Positions 16,601-24,040 of a DNA stretch of 33,449 bases are shown here, piece by piece. Position numbers and translations under genes: made by a program. Below the pieces are notes generated by a model. It made no database searches. It saw only the letters and a program-made list of their open reading frames with translations, and was not told the origin of the DNA. Positions within the stretch are counted from its first letter, which is position 1. The number at the start of each line of letters is the position of its first letter. The stretch spans positions 1-33,449 of the forward strand of contig JACRAL010000142.1 of the NCBI GenBank assembly GCA_016213435.1, written 5' to 3'. The stretch comes from Bacteroidota bacterium. GTDB taxonomy: Bacteria > Bacteroidota > Bacteroidia > Palsa-948.

Positions 16601-18862
16601 TGCATTTAACTCGATGGGCGTTCCGGGTCCTGAAGAAGCAAGAACAGCAATCATTCCCCTATTTGAAAGAGTGTAAATCTCACTGGAGCTTATACCACCG
16701 GAGTAAGGAGACTGGTGAATATCTCCTGCCACACAGCCATCGGCAAGAAAAAAAGGATACTTGCCATTGGTATTATCATATTCATCAGGAGGCAAAATAT
16801 TGAATTCAAAAACAGTAGCTGAAGTATGACCAAAAAAAGAAATAATGGAAACTCCCGAATTAATAAGCCCTTTGATGGAATCAGAAAAAGAAACTTGTGT
16901 GGGAGAAGAAGAGTTTTTACAGAAAACATGTCCATGCCCTCCAAAACTTGTGTCTTCAATTATCTTTGCATAGTTATGTACATACCCGCAAAACCACTGC
17001 TGCTGATTTGCATCGGCTCCACCCGCAATAAAAATAGCATGCTTCATCCATTCATCGGGATCTGGAAGCGGATGTTCGTATTCCTTTACTTTAGTGAGAT
17101 AGGTATTTACTTCACTGATGTTCTTTGCTGCAAGCCGTCCGATGGGCACCGGTGATTCCAGCAAAGTGCCATTAAGACCTGCAACCAGCATGTTGTCGCA
17201 TGTGGGATAAGCAATAGAAGGCACAAAACTGATGGCATAATTCTTTCCGGTTGGATCAGAATAACTATTTTGATTTCTGATTTTATCCGGCTGAACGGAC
17301 TTGCCGATGAGGAAAAGATTTTGTGGGAGTGTTGGAAATTTATCCAGACAATAGTCCACAAAATGACGAATAGAGAATGGAAATTTTGGAATGCCGTAAC
17401 CAAATTCATCATACAAGTCATCAATATCTACTACCAATACATTATGATTTCCGCCTTCTGAACTTGCGCGGTAATCGGCATAAGCCGTAACTCCCTCATT
17501 TGCATTTGCTCCCATCAAAATTTTATTCGTGATAATAATAAATGCGGAGTCAACAGCCAATGCGGAATAATCTACAAAAGAGCCCGTTCCTCCCACCGGT
17601 TTGATAGAACTAATTGGAAGAAATTGTTTTTCCGACTTTACCACACAAAATTTTTCTACTCCTGAATTCGGTACAAGAGATTTATAAATACTGCCATTTT
17701 TTGTAATGGGAATCCGTACATGATTTGTTAGATCGTAGAGATAGGGGGACGAATTCAAATCAGTAAAATCGGAAAAATTATAATAAGATTGTGATTGCGA
17801 TAAATCCTGCGGTACATACATCTCATAATAAGTTTTATTTTCAAGATTTGATGTATGGGGGTATTTCAGGGTCACATACGGAACGGTGTTTCGACTGACA
17901 GAAAAACTTCCCGTAAGAGCAGCTATCACCACCTCGGTGCCGGGGGTACTAAAAGAAGCTGCCGGAAAAGAAAAGGATCCACTCAATAATCGGTATCCAT
18001 CAAAAGAATTAGTAGCGATAACAGAGTAAGTATTCGAACTGTTTTTGTATTTCACTTCTATAATATGGTCAGGGATTGCATACCAGTCATTCGATTCACC
18101 CATCATCGCATATTTTATTTGAACATTTGGAGCCATTGCTCCGGAATAAAGATTGGAAGTATTAAAATTTGCAGTATAGTTGCTGCCGGCATAAAAATCT
18201 CCACTGGACCAACCTTCCGATTCCTCATATTCAGGAAAATCAATATTTGTTACAGTAGAACTTCCATAATAATAGAGCGAATGATTCTCAATAATATCTT
18301 CTTTCAGAAAATAAGCTGAGGGAGAGAAATAAGTATAATTCGTATCTGAAAGAAAATCTATAATTCTTTTATTAGCAACTGAATTATTCCATGTGAGGAA
18401 ATAGGCCGAAGTGTCATTGAACAAGCTGTAATATGGATTGGGCTGGCGAACAGATTTATTGTACAATACCCCCTTGTACATAATCGAATCAAGCGATCCG
18501 TCATTCTTCTTTCCATAGAACTCTATGTAATCGGAAGAATTAAAAATGCCATCGGCTTCTCCTTTTACATAGATATGCTGCTCCTGTCCCCTAAAGAATA
18601 ACTGGAAGTTATGCGGGTCCAGAGATAAAAGAGAAATTCCTGCATTTGCCAAAGTCAAAGAGTCAATCCGATAAACCCCATTTTGCGCAACAGGAATTTT
18701 ATAATACTTCTGAGAAAAATTAATCCATTCGTTCCAATATACCTGTGACTGTGAAAAACCGAAAAAAGAAAGAAGAAAGAAGAAAGAAGAAAGAAGAATC
18801 TTCTTAACTTGTAATTTGTTCCCGATAGTTATCAGGATTACAACTTGCAATTTTTGCTTCAT
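13679..18862 (-). CDS. C25-family cysteine peptidase, PorU-type T9SS sortase candidate (PorU2-like)
   Basis: A 1727-residue exported protein. A signal-peptide core (ILLSSFFFLLSFFGFSQ) ends near residue 38. The C25 catalytic pair is recognisable as His679 (SFFGHTSA) and Cys710 (LADGCVAGD), the gingipain/PorU order and spacing. CARDB/Ig-like regions follow (from about 820; about 1395-1500), and the C-terminus has the NYPNPF...WDGKDMFGDQLANGIYLY...GKMYLIR module seen in PorU-type and FlgD-like CTDs. PorU removes the CTD of T9SS cargo and attaches lipid. This protein is longer than classical PorU (about 1100-1200) and resembles the long paralogue annotated PorU2 in some genomes. It starts inside the PorV-like stop (ATGA overlap), implying translational coupling. 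Its first 20 residues include a repeat-encoded KLQVVILITIGNKLQVK, which lengthens the signal n-region. Confidence 0.85.
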   Translation of the reverse strand: MKQKLQVVILITIGNKLQVKKILLSSFFFLLSFFGFSQSQVYWNEWINFSQKYYKIPVAQNGVYRIDSLTLANAGISLLSLDPHNFQLFFRGQEQHIYVKGEADGIFNSSDYIEFYGKKNDGSLDSIMYKGVLYNKSVRQPNPYYSLFNDTSAYFLTWNNSVANKRIIDFLSDTNYTYFSPSAYFLKEDIIENHSLYYYGSSTVTNIDFPEYEESEGWSSGDFYAGSNYTANFNTSNLYSGAMAPNVQIKYAMMGESNDWYAIPDHIIEVKYKNSSNTYSVIATNSFDGYRLLSGSFSFPAASFSTPGTEVVIAALTGSFSVSRNTVPYVTLKYPHTSNLENKTYYEMYVPQDLSQSQSYYNFSDFTDLNSSPYLYDLTNHVRIPITKNGSIYKSLVPNSGVEKFCVVKSEKQFLPISSIKPVGGTGSFVDYSALAVDSAFIIITNKILMGANANEGVTAYADYRASSEGGNHNVLVVDIDDLYDEFGYGIPKFPFSIRHFVDYCLDKFPTLPQNLFLIGKSVQPDKIRNQNSYSDPTGKNYAISFVPSIAYPTCDNMLVAGLNGTLLESPVPIGRLAAKNISEVNTYLTKVKEYEHPLPDPDEWMKHAIFIAGGADANQQQWFCGYVHNYAKIIEDTSFGGHGHVFCKNSSSPTQVSFSDSIKGLINSGVSIISFFGHTSATVFEFNILPPDEYDNTNGKYPFFLADGCVAGDIHQSPYSGGISSSEIYTLSNRGMIAVLASSGPGTPIELNAFTTQFYNGVARQLYGQSVGKNIQAAFKSIQGNAVNIFMNAAILELTLHGDPSIIIHSSKLPDYAVTTSSLYFSPSYVSTDQDSFDVNVIITNIGKATNDSVTITVIRHFSDGTSASYSRTLPHIYYKDTLTIRMPVDPVKGSGLNKFEVYVDSGNAITELNEFNNDISISNAVSLMIYSGDIIPVYPYKYAIVPNDTIMLKANTANPFAAPARYIFEIDTTDLFNSPQKKTAYVTQGGSVVKVPYNAWSPSPLILTDSTVYFWRVRRDTSDFLNFRWRESSFQYIPGKRGWGQSHFFQFLKGDRFKYIDTNRITRTFEFEKQNHIIEISTLNYTKKGSGNYFSRIWFYMDGLQHTLHSLGSALHLSYPNIPVIVSVLDPVTGVAWKNNSSGKYGSIPNDQSEALEFYTQTPAQQDILRRFLQDSIPCGYKVIVYTDDDNNLGDLLGGNSPHTNLGLVHAFQSIGGTQFPNLQNNLPYILIGNKCGNAVEKLGDRETDTIFLSDTFSVKRSSGIIFSEIVGPASQWSSMHWRYVSPEQNSNPAAAAYDTLKVTIIGIRKDGTMDTLIRSISKDSFDIYNLNTTINADTYPNLQLLGYVKDRLKKTPPQLKKWQVYYDGVPEASLNPVKHYVFHNPAVQQGDSMKFSLAIENIGDYNMDSMWVNTWIYDANRHQVQFDSIKLKPLLVDSILIANVGFSTTNLPGGQNYVWIEANPFNTEHQLEEHHFNNIGTVPFSVSVDKVNPLLDVTFDGVHIMNGDIVSAKPNILINVKDENTFLAVDITSFQLFLKRPSQSDFEKIDLQEFSFTPAVLPGNNSCKINYTPTLSDGVYQLKVQGKDKSGNFSGRNEYNISYEVINRPTVTHALNYPNPFSTSTRFVFTLTGSAVPDYFKIQILTVTGKLVKEIDKFELGPIHIGRNITDYAWDGKDMFGDQLANGIYLYRVVTQLNGKSLEQRESGADQFFTQDYGKMYLIR
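18803..18853 (-). repeat. 51-nt palindromic element at the PorU-like N-terminus
   Basis: Second copy of the hemL element, starting nine bases after the ATG. It encodes residues 4-20 (KLQVVILITIGNKLQVK), 13 of 17 identical to HemL 339-355. The central palindrome is CCCGATAgttATCAGG with two arm changes. Confidence 0.85.
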
Positions 18863-19938
18863 TTACCTTGTTTATTAATATCCAGTCTCAACGAAAAAAT
18901 ATTTGAATATAAAGCGATGGATTTGTTTCCTATATCTGTTCGTGCATAATCAATACTGATACGTTTGATTTTTACGCCAATTCCAAAGTTTGGTTGCATG
19001 GTTGTGACTCTTTTTCCGGTCACATCACTTTCATGCTGAATATTCATAATACCTGCTCTTAGAAATACTATGCTTTTATAGCCAAACTCCAATCCAAAAT
19101 GGGGGTCCCCGTTTATTAAGTTACTTTTAAGCACTACATTACGCATTCCATCAAAGGTTAAATCCATATTCATTTCAGCAAGCAGGGTAAGATCTTTCAT
19201 TAAATTACCTTTTTTTGCAACACCAATGATAAGACGCGGCAAAGTAAGCTCAATGGAATTGATAGGAATTTCATTGCCGGTTGCAGCAAAAACATCTTGC
19301 ATTTCCTGAGGTAAGTTGAAACTCCATGCGTTAAAGGTGGTGGTAATATCTCTTGCCATCGCTCCGAATTTCCATCCTTTGTAATCGTATTGCGCTCCGG
19401 CATCTAACCCAAATCCCCATGCTCCGGCAAATTTACCGACTATCCTGCGAATGATCTTAGCATTTGCACCCAGCGTAAGCCCTTTGATCTTTGGGGCACG
19501 GGCGTAGGAAAGAACAAAAGCGTAATCTGCCGCAGAAAATGGTTTAATATTATCATAATTCACATTTCCGGATGCATCAATTAATTCCGTAGTGTTAGGA
19601 ATATTGTCCACGGCAAATCGAACAACACTCAGCGCAATTGCACTGCTGCTGTCTAACCTTCTTGCAATGGCACCATAATCATATTTCGCTATACCCGCAA
19701 AATATTCTGCATGCATTAGTCCTACCTGCATGTCATTTTTGATTCCCATCAAACCGGCCGGATTCCAATAGCCGGAAGTTATATCGTTTACTGAAGAAAC
19801 ACAGGCATTTGACATTCCAAATGCACGTGCACCAATACCAATGGAAAGAAATTCATTGCTGTATTTGGGTGCTTGTCCAAACAAAAAATTTGGAAAAATA
19901 CTTGTAAAAATAAAAAAATGGAAAATGTATTTTTTCAT
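18859..19938 (-). CDS. PorV/PorQ-family outer-membrane protein
   Basis: 359 residues with a signal peptide (hydrophobic to about residue 20, then GQAPKYSNEFLSIGIGARAFGMSNA). The GIGARA..GMSNA..S...D..SGYWNPAGL block is the hallmark of the PorV/PorQ (UPF0164, FadL-like barrel) family. The rest is alternating strands typical of an outer-membrane barrel, ending in an R-L-D-I strand. In T9SS, PorV shuttles cargo from the translocon to the PorU attachment complex, and here the next gene overlaps by 4 bp and is PorU-like. Whether this is the main PorV, PorQ or a dedicated paralogue for the PorU2-like partner cannot be decided here. Confidence 0.88.
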   Translation of the reverse strand: MKKYIFHFFIFTSIFPNFLFGQAPKYSNEFLSIGIGARAFGMSNACVSSVNDITSGYWNPAGLMGIKNDMQVGLMHAEYFAGIAKYDYGAIARRLDSSSAIALSVVRFAVDNIPNTTELIDASGNVNYDNIKPFSAADYAFVLSYARAPKIKGLTLGANAKIIRRIVGKFAGAWGFGLDAGAQYDYKGWKFGAMARDITTTFNAWSFNLPQEMQDVFAATGNEIPINSIELTLPRLIIGVAKKGNLMKDLTLLAEMNMDLTFDGMRNVVLKSNLINGDPHFGLEFGYKSIVFLRAGIMNIQHESDVTGKRVTTMQPNFGIGVKIKRISIDYARTDIGNKSIALYSNIFSLRLDINKQGK

Positions 19939-20045
19939 TCTGAAGTAAAGTTAAAAATTATTTGGAGAATTACTAATTCATGGTAACATATTTTTGACCA
20001 GAATATTGTGCAATCATTCAGCCTTTTTACTTTGCTGCTATTTCA

Positions 20046-20143
20046 TCCTCTCACCAGTCCGATTAGTGGAGAAGAAAGGAATACAAATCCTCTCCGCCTA
20101 GGTGGAGAGAATTCTCGCTACCGGACGAGCAGATAGGTGGGAT
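20046..20143. repeat. Palindromic repeat between the RCC1 gene and the PorV-like gene
   Basis: Contains CTCTCCgcctaggtGGAGAG (about 20093-20110) and, on the minus strand, TCCCACCTATCTGCTCGTCCGG close to the RCC1-protein stop. It resembles the C-rich intergenic family elsewhere in the window and may act as a 3' stability or termination structure for the RCC1 transcript. The rest of the 210-bp gap shows no gene. Confidence 0.5.
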
Positions 20144-20148
20144 TTTTT

Positions 20149-23100
20149 TTATTTTATTACAAACTGCTTTTGTGTTTTTTCAAGATCACCATTGGTTACC
20201 TGCAATAAGTAACTTCCGCTGCTGAGGGCTGCGGTGCTTAGCTTTCTGGTAACAACTCCACTTTCGAGTGTTTCGGTATTGCTTATTACTTTTCTTCCTA
20301 TTATATCATATACTTTTACGCTCAGTTCTCCGCCATCTTCGCTGGCAATTATGTATTGTATGCTTCCGTCTGTGGAAGGATTGGGATAGATGGTAATAAT
20401 ATCCAATGTGCCGATATATACGGGGCGTATCTCGGAATAAGTAAACGCTCCGTTATAATCCATAGGTCTGAGGCGGTAATAAGAAATACCGCTATAGGGT
20501 TCATGGTCGTAAAAAATATAATTACGAGTAACGCTGCTGTTACCTGCACCCTTAACAGTTCCTATTTGTTCAAAGTTGATTCCATACTGGCTCCGCTCCA
20601 CAGCAAAGTAATCGCTGTTTATTTCGGTGGCCGTACTCCAGTAACACTTCACTAAACTATTGTTTTTCGCTATGGCATTAAAATACAGTAATTCAATGGG
20701 AAGCGGAACAAGAGAAATCTTGCAAAGTCCTATAGTTTGTACTGGAGTTTGGCGTTGTGTTGTTGTATTATCGCCTATTTGCCCCGTACTATTTCCACCC
20801 CAAGACCAAAGTGTGCTGTCATTTTTTATGGCATAAGAACCATTCCATCCTGTTGATACAACCCTTATTCCTGTAAGAAAGCCCACACCACCGGGGCCAA
20901 GTACCTGAACGGGAGCATTTTTATCTACCAACGTATTATCGCCTAACTGCCCATTGCTATTTAGTCCCCATGCCCAAACCGTGCCGTCATTTCTCAGTGC
21001 AATGGATTGATTATATCCTGCTGATATATCTGTAATGTTACATAAATTGGTGGTGCAGCCGGAGGCGCCAGTTACTACCTGTACAGGGGTTTTAATACAC
21101 CAACACCCGCCTGCAAAAACTGGAGCCAGTCCGTTACCTAATTGACCAAAAAAATTATTTCCCCATGCCCAAACCGTGCCGTCATTTTTTACGGCAAGGA
21201 CATGATCAGCTCCTGCATCAATTGCGAAAATGTTGCATAAATAGGTACCACAACCTGATGCTCCGGCCAATACTTGCACAGGAGTACTACTGGGAGTATT
21301 CCCTGGCGAATTGTTGCCTAATGCACCCTCTGCATTCTTACCCCAAGCCCAAACCGTACCATCATTTTTTAATGCAATTGAAAAATCATTTCCAGATGAC
21401 ACAGCAACAATACCCGTAAGAAATCCTACCCCTCCAGGTCCAACCACTTGTACTGGAGTAGAACGGTTTGTGGTCGTTCCATCGCCTAATTGACCCGATG
21501 GATTATTTCCCCAAGCCCAAACGGTGCTATCACTTTTCAGCGCAAGAGAATGTTGATACCCTGACGATACCTGTATGATCCCCGTAAGAAATCCTACTCC
21601 TCCAGGTCCGAGCACCTGCACGGGAGTTCTTCTCTCTGTAGTGGTACCATCACCCAATTGATATACAGTATTATCACCCCAAGCCCAAACGGTACCGTCA
21701 TTCTTTAAACCAAGTGAAAAATAATATCCCCCTGATCCCACAGATATGATATTGCTAATTGTCCATACCGCTGTTGGCACATGTTTTTCAAGGATGGTGT
21801 TATCGCCTATTTGACCATGATTATTGTATCCAAAAGACATGGCGCTGCCGTTAGTGCATACGGTAACGGCATTAGTGTTTGAAGCTGCAATAGTTTTGGC
21901 AGCTTTCCAACTGGGTAAAAAACCACCTATTCTTCGGCTTCCTGTGTATGATGTAGGGCTTGGAGTATAATTGGCTGTACCAATGGTTAAGGAAGTGCAT
22001 TCTGCATCTACCACATCACCAACAGTTGCTCCGGCAGGAACATCGTATGTTAACCAAAAATAATTTGTGCCTGCAGACAAAGTTTGTGTTCCTGTGATTG
22101 CGAATGAACCATTGGGAGATGCCAATGTGCCAAACAGTGTGGTGGTGGTAAATACGGATGAGGAGCCGGTATAATAAACATTGGCAGTAGTGATGTCGGT
22201 ACCCGGGTTTGTGCTTCCTGTTGTGTTTAAAGCAAAAGAAGTTACAGTTGGAGAACAACCTGCGGCCACAACAATTCGGATACCAATTATTTCAGCATTG
22301 CTTGTTCCCGGATTAATATTCGCAATATTATCTTGCGTAACGCTGCTGCCGGAATAAGCGGATCTTAGCGTTGCAGAAGTTGAGTTTATCGAACATGCAT
22401 TGGTTACTACGCACCTGTACGTATAATTATTCATACTAGTAGTTACTCCGGTAAGGGTTAATATATCGGTAGTGGCTCCGCTGTAAATTCCTCCATTGGT
22501 AATGTTGTTCCACGAAGAGATAAATTCCTGCCATTGATAAGTCAGTCCTCCTCCTGTAGTGGTAACACTAAACGAAGTAATGCCTGTTGAACATAGTTGA
22601 TCAACAGGCTGAACAGTAATGGGCTGATAAAAGGTTTGTGTTCCGCTTGTATCTGTAGACCCGGAATAGGCTGTAATACCTGTAAGGATAACAAAGTCTG
22701 CCGGAACTGTAGCGCTCACTTGAATGGTGTTTCCAGAAGTAGCAGAAGCAGCAATATCCATCGTTATCCAAAAATATTCAGTAGTAACTTTAGCGATGCC
22801 TATATAACTACTATAATTTGGAAATGTTTGAACACCCGGACCTGTAGGCGCAAGATTTGCACCGCATTGTGTAGCAGTAGAAAAATCATTGATGGCAGAA
22901 GCCCAAAGTTTAAAATTCAATATATCAGAGGCTATGTAAGTTCCAGTAGTTGTAAATGTAAATTGCCGTAAATATGCAAAACTTGAAGTCCCACCCGATA
23001 CATATACTGAAAAAGCATGAATAGGAACATTTAATGAACTTACACAAACATTAGCGGCAGGTATAACTATAGTATCTAAAGTTGCCGTATTAGCATATCC

Positions 23101-23172
23101 CGGCTGCCAAAAACAAAACTGGCAGAGGAAGATAAGCAGCGGTGCTACGAGGATAAAGATTTTGTTTTTCAT
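20149..23172 (-). CDS. T9SS-secreted RCC1 seven-bladed propeller protein with BNR-associated and Ig-like domains
   Basis: 1007 residues from the internal Met (MKNKIFILVAPLLIFLCQ, a good signal peptide). The track start at 23211 adds 13 residues without support. Order: two domains resembling those N-terminal to BNR neuraminidases (about 25-175; about 275-420), with an Ig-like domain between (QPVDQLCSTGITSFSVTT; YRCVVTN). Then seven RCC1 repeats (about 440-820) of the form VWAWGxNxxGQLGDGTTxxRxTPVQV. Then the pre-CTD domain (PLPIELLYFNA...EINSDYFAVERS) and a type A T9SS sorting domain (IYPNPSTDG...VYDIIGRKV...GSYLLQVTNGD...KQFVIK). Four repeats carry GPGGVGFLTGI. It is probably cell-surface attached or released. 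The binding partner is unknown. Confidence 0.9.
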   Translation of the reverse strand: MKNKIFILVAPLLIFLCQFCFWQPGYANTATLDTIVIPAANVCVSSLNVPIHAFSVYVSGGTSSFAYLRQFTFTTTGTYIASDILNFKLWASAINDFSTATQCGANLAPTGPGVQTFPNYSSYIGIAKVTTEYFWITMDIAASATSGNTIQVSATVPADFVILTGITAYSGSTDTSGTQTFYQPITVQPVDQLCSTGITSFSVTTTGGGLTYQWQEFISSWNNITNGGIYSGATTDILTLTGVTTSMNNYTYRCVVTNACSINSTSATLRSAYSGSSVTQDNIANINPGTSNAEIIGIRIVVAAGCSPTVTSFALNTTGSTNPGTDITTANVYYTGSSSVFTTTTLFGTLASPNGSFAITGTQTLSAGTNYFWLTYDVPAGATVGDVVDAECTSLTIGTANYTPSPTSYTGSRRIGGFLPSWKAAKTIAASNTNAVTVCTNGSAMSFGYNNHGQIGDNTILEKHVPTAVWTISNIISVGSGGYYFSLGLKNDGTVWAWGDNTVYQLGDGTTTERRTPVQVLGPGGVGFLTGIIQVSSGYQHSLALKSDSTVWAWGNNPSGQLGDGTTTNRSTPVQVVGPGGVGFLTGIVAVSSGNDFSIALKNDGTVWAWGKNAEGALGNNSPGNTPSSTPVQVLAGASGCGTYLCNIFAIDAGADHVLAVKNDGTVWAWGNNFFGQLGNGLAPVFAGGCWCIKTPVQVVTGASGCTTNLCNITDISAGYNQSIALRNDGTVWAWGLNSNGQLGDNTLVDKNAPVQVLGPGGVGFLTGIRVVSTGWNGSYAIKNDSTLWSWGGNSTGQIGDNTTTQRQTPVQTIGLCKISLVPLPIELLYFNAIAKNNSLVKCYWSTATEINSDYFAVERSQYGINFEQIGTVKGAGNSSVTRNYIFYDHEPYSGISYYRLRPMDYNGAFTYSEIRPVYIGTLDIITIYPNPSTDGSIQYIIASEDGGELSVKVYDIIGRKVISNTETLESGVVTRKLSTAALSSGSYLLQVTNGDLEKTQKQFVIK

Positions 23173-23180
23173 TTTGTGTG

Positions 23181-23402
23181 TTATAAAATTGTTCTTACTC
23201 GCTCGTTCCATATTTTTTCTCTTTCAGCACTAATCTTTTCTATCTCTTGGGGCGTTCTAACGCTGTGGGCATAGATGCTCACACTCGTTCTCCAGATTTT
23301 GTGCCGCTCGGCACGGACTGTTCTTCTCTCGGCACGAAACCTGACTTGCTCTCTTGTTTGTGCAGAGAACTTTTTGCGGAATAAGGGATTTAGTATTTTC
23401 AT
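23181..23402 (-). CDS. Doubtful 73-aa Arg-rich ORF built on palindromes
   Basis: Starts 12 nt after the stop of the 148-aa gene (MKILNPLFRKKFSAQ...) and runs to just before the RCC1 gene. Much of it is Arg/Glu-rich (RAERRTVRAERHKIW) and is encoded by two palindromes: GTGCCGctCGGCAC at 23301-23314 and GTGGGCAT-ag-ATGCTCAC at 23265-23282. It may be a repeat element with an accidental open frame. Spacing is compatible with a real operon member. Confidence 0.25.
   Translation of the reverse strand: MKILNPLFRKKFSAQTREQVRFRAERRTVRAERHKIWRTSVSIYAHSVRTPQEIEKISAEREKIWNERVRTIL
23265..23314. repeat. Two closely spaced palindromes upstream of the RCC1 gene
   Basis: GTGGGCATAGATGCTCAC (8-bp arms, one mismatch) and GTGCCGCTCGGCAC (perfect 6-bp arms), 18 nt apart. 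They lie between the 148-aa gene and the RCC1 gene and could be a composite repeat or an mRNA structure. Confidence 0.6.
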
Positions 23403-23414
23403 TTTGTTTTTGTT

Positions 23415-23861
23415 TTACGCATACACTCTTATTTCTATGGATGTATTGGTCATAAATCCATCGGTTGCTGTACCATTGGTGGAAAGCACTGTGCCCACTA
23501 TTATTCTATCGGCATCCACCGCTTTTGCCTGAATCATGTTGCTTCCTGCAGGATTTGCTGTGCATAGCACCAAGGTTTTATTGAGCGTGAACATGCCTGT
23601 TAAGGTTCCATAATATGCTCCGGCAGATAACCGTGTCCATACTATATTGCCTACGGTGTTTTCCAGCACAATGGCGGTGGGCGCAGCAGTGCCTGCCTGG
23701 GTGAGCAGCGCCACATATTTTTTATACCCGCCCGTGAGCAAGCCGGCTTTTACGCGTTTGTTTTTTGTTGCTGTGTTTGCATCCTCGCTGTCTATAATGA
23801 GCAGTTCGTCATTAGAAACAAGTGTTAGTTTTTCTGTTTTTTCCGACCATTTTTTTGCCAT
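23415..23861 (-). CDS. 148-aa hypothetical protein, phage-structural-like
   Basis: No signal peptide or membrane segment. The N-terminal LVSNDELLIIDSEDANTATKNKRVKAGLL resembles the short DELLIxDSxxxxxxKRV stretch near the N-termini of some phage tail or fibre proteins. The body has YVALLTQAGTAAPTAIVLENTVGNIVWTRLSAGAYYGTL, a pattern I recall from uncharacterised Bacteroidota proteins, some in phage-like settings. That recollection is unverified. The gene follows a C-rich repeat and is part of the minus-strand accessory patch. No other phage genes are recognisable nearby. Confidence 0.7.
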   Translation of the reverse strand: MAKKWSEKTEKLTLVSNDELLIIDSEDANTATKNKRVKAGLLTGGYKKYVALLTQAGTAAPTAIVLENTVGNIVWTRLSAGAYYGTLTGMFTLNKTLVLCTANPAGSNMIQAKAVDADRIIVGTVLSTNGTATDGFMTNTSIEIRVYA

Positions 23862-23871
23862 AGTGTGGAGC

Positions 23872-23905
23872 CCCCCTTAGTCCCCCCGAAGGGGGGAGAT
23901 TGGAG
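23872..23905. repeat. C/G-rich hairpin upstream of the 148-aa gene
   Basis: CCCCCCgaaGGGGGG at 23882-23896, followed by AGATTGGAG and preceded by CCCCCCTTAGT. It belongs to the same C-rich family as the copies inside aspS and E1. Confidence 0.65.
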
Positions 23906-23921
23906 TTTTATTAGTTATTGT

Positions 23922-24035
23922 TTATGTGTTTATTTTTTCTATGAACTTTTCCAGATTAGATACCAAAAGCATAGCAGATAATATCTGATGATTCTTAACC
24001 AATATTGTTTTTTCTTGCTTTTGTTCACTTTTCAT
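23922..24035 (-). CDS. Possible 37-aa small protein
   Basis: ATG ORF MKSEQKQEKTILVKNHQIL... ending EKFIEKINT. It is predicted helical (amphipathic ILSAMLLVSNLEKFIEKI) and lies directly after the 21-bp repeat tract on the same strand. Base composition fits the neighbours. I do not recognise it. It is too short for the ORF track. Confidence 0.35.
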   Translation of the reverse strand: MKSEQKQEKTILVKNHQILSAMLLVSNLEKFIEKINT

Positions 24036-24040
24036 AAGTA

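Noticed and set aside
15018-17461. Numerous plus- and minus-strand ORFs of 60-110 aa inside the PorU-like gene
   Set aside because: Shadow frames of the long T9SS gene, with no start context or domain features.
13679-18862. Calling the C25 protein a secreted gingipain-type virulence protease
   Set aside because: Overlap with a PorV-family gene, the CARDB-rich layout and the GKMYLIR end fit a T9SS sortase-type role better, and no pathogen context is seen.
23173-23211. Longer N-terminus for the RCC1 protein (MERASKNNFITHK)
   Set aside because: It would put 13 polar residues before a standard signal peptide that starts at MKNKIFILV.
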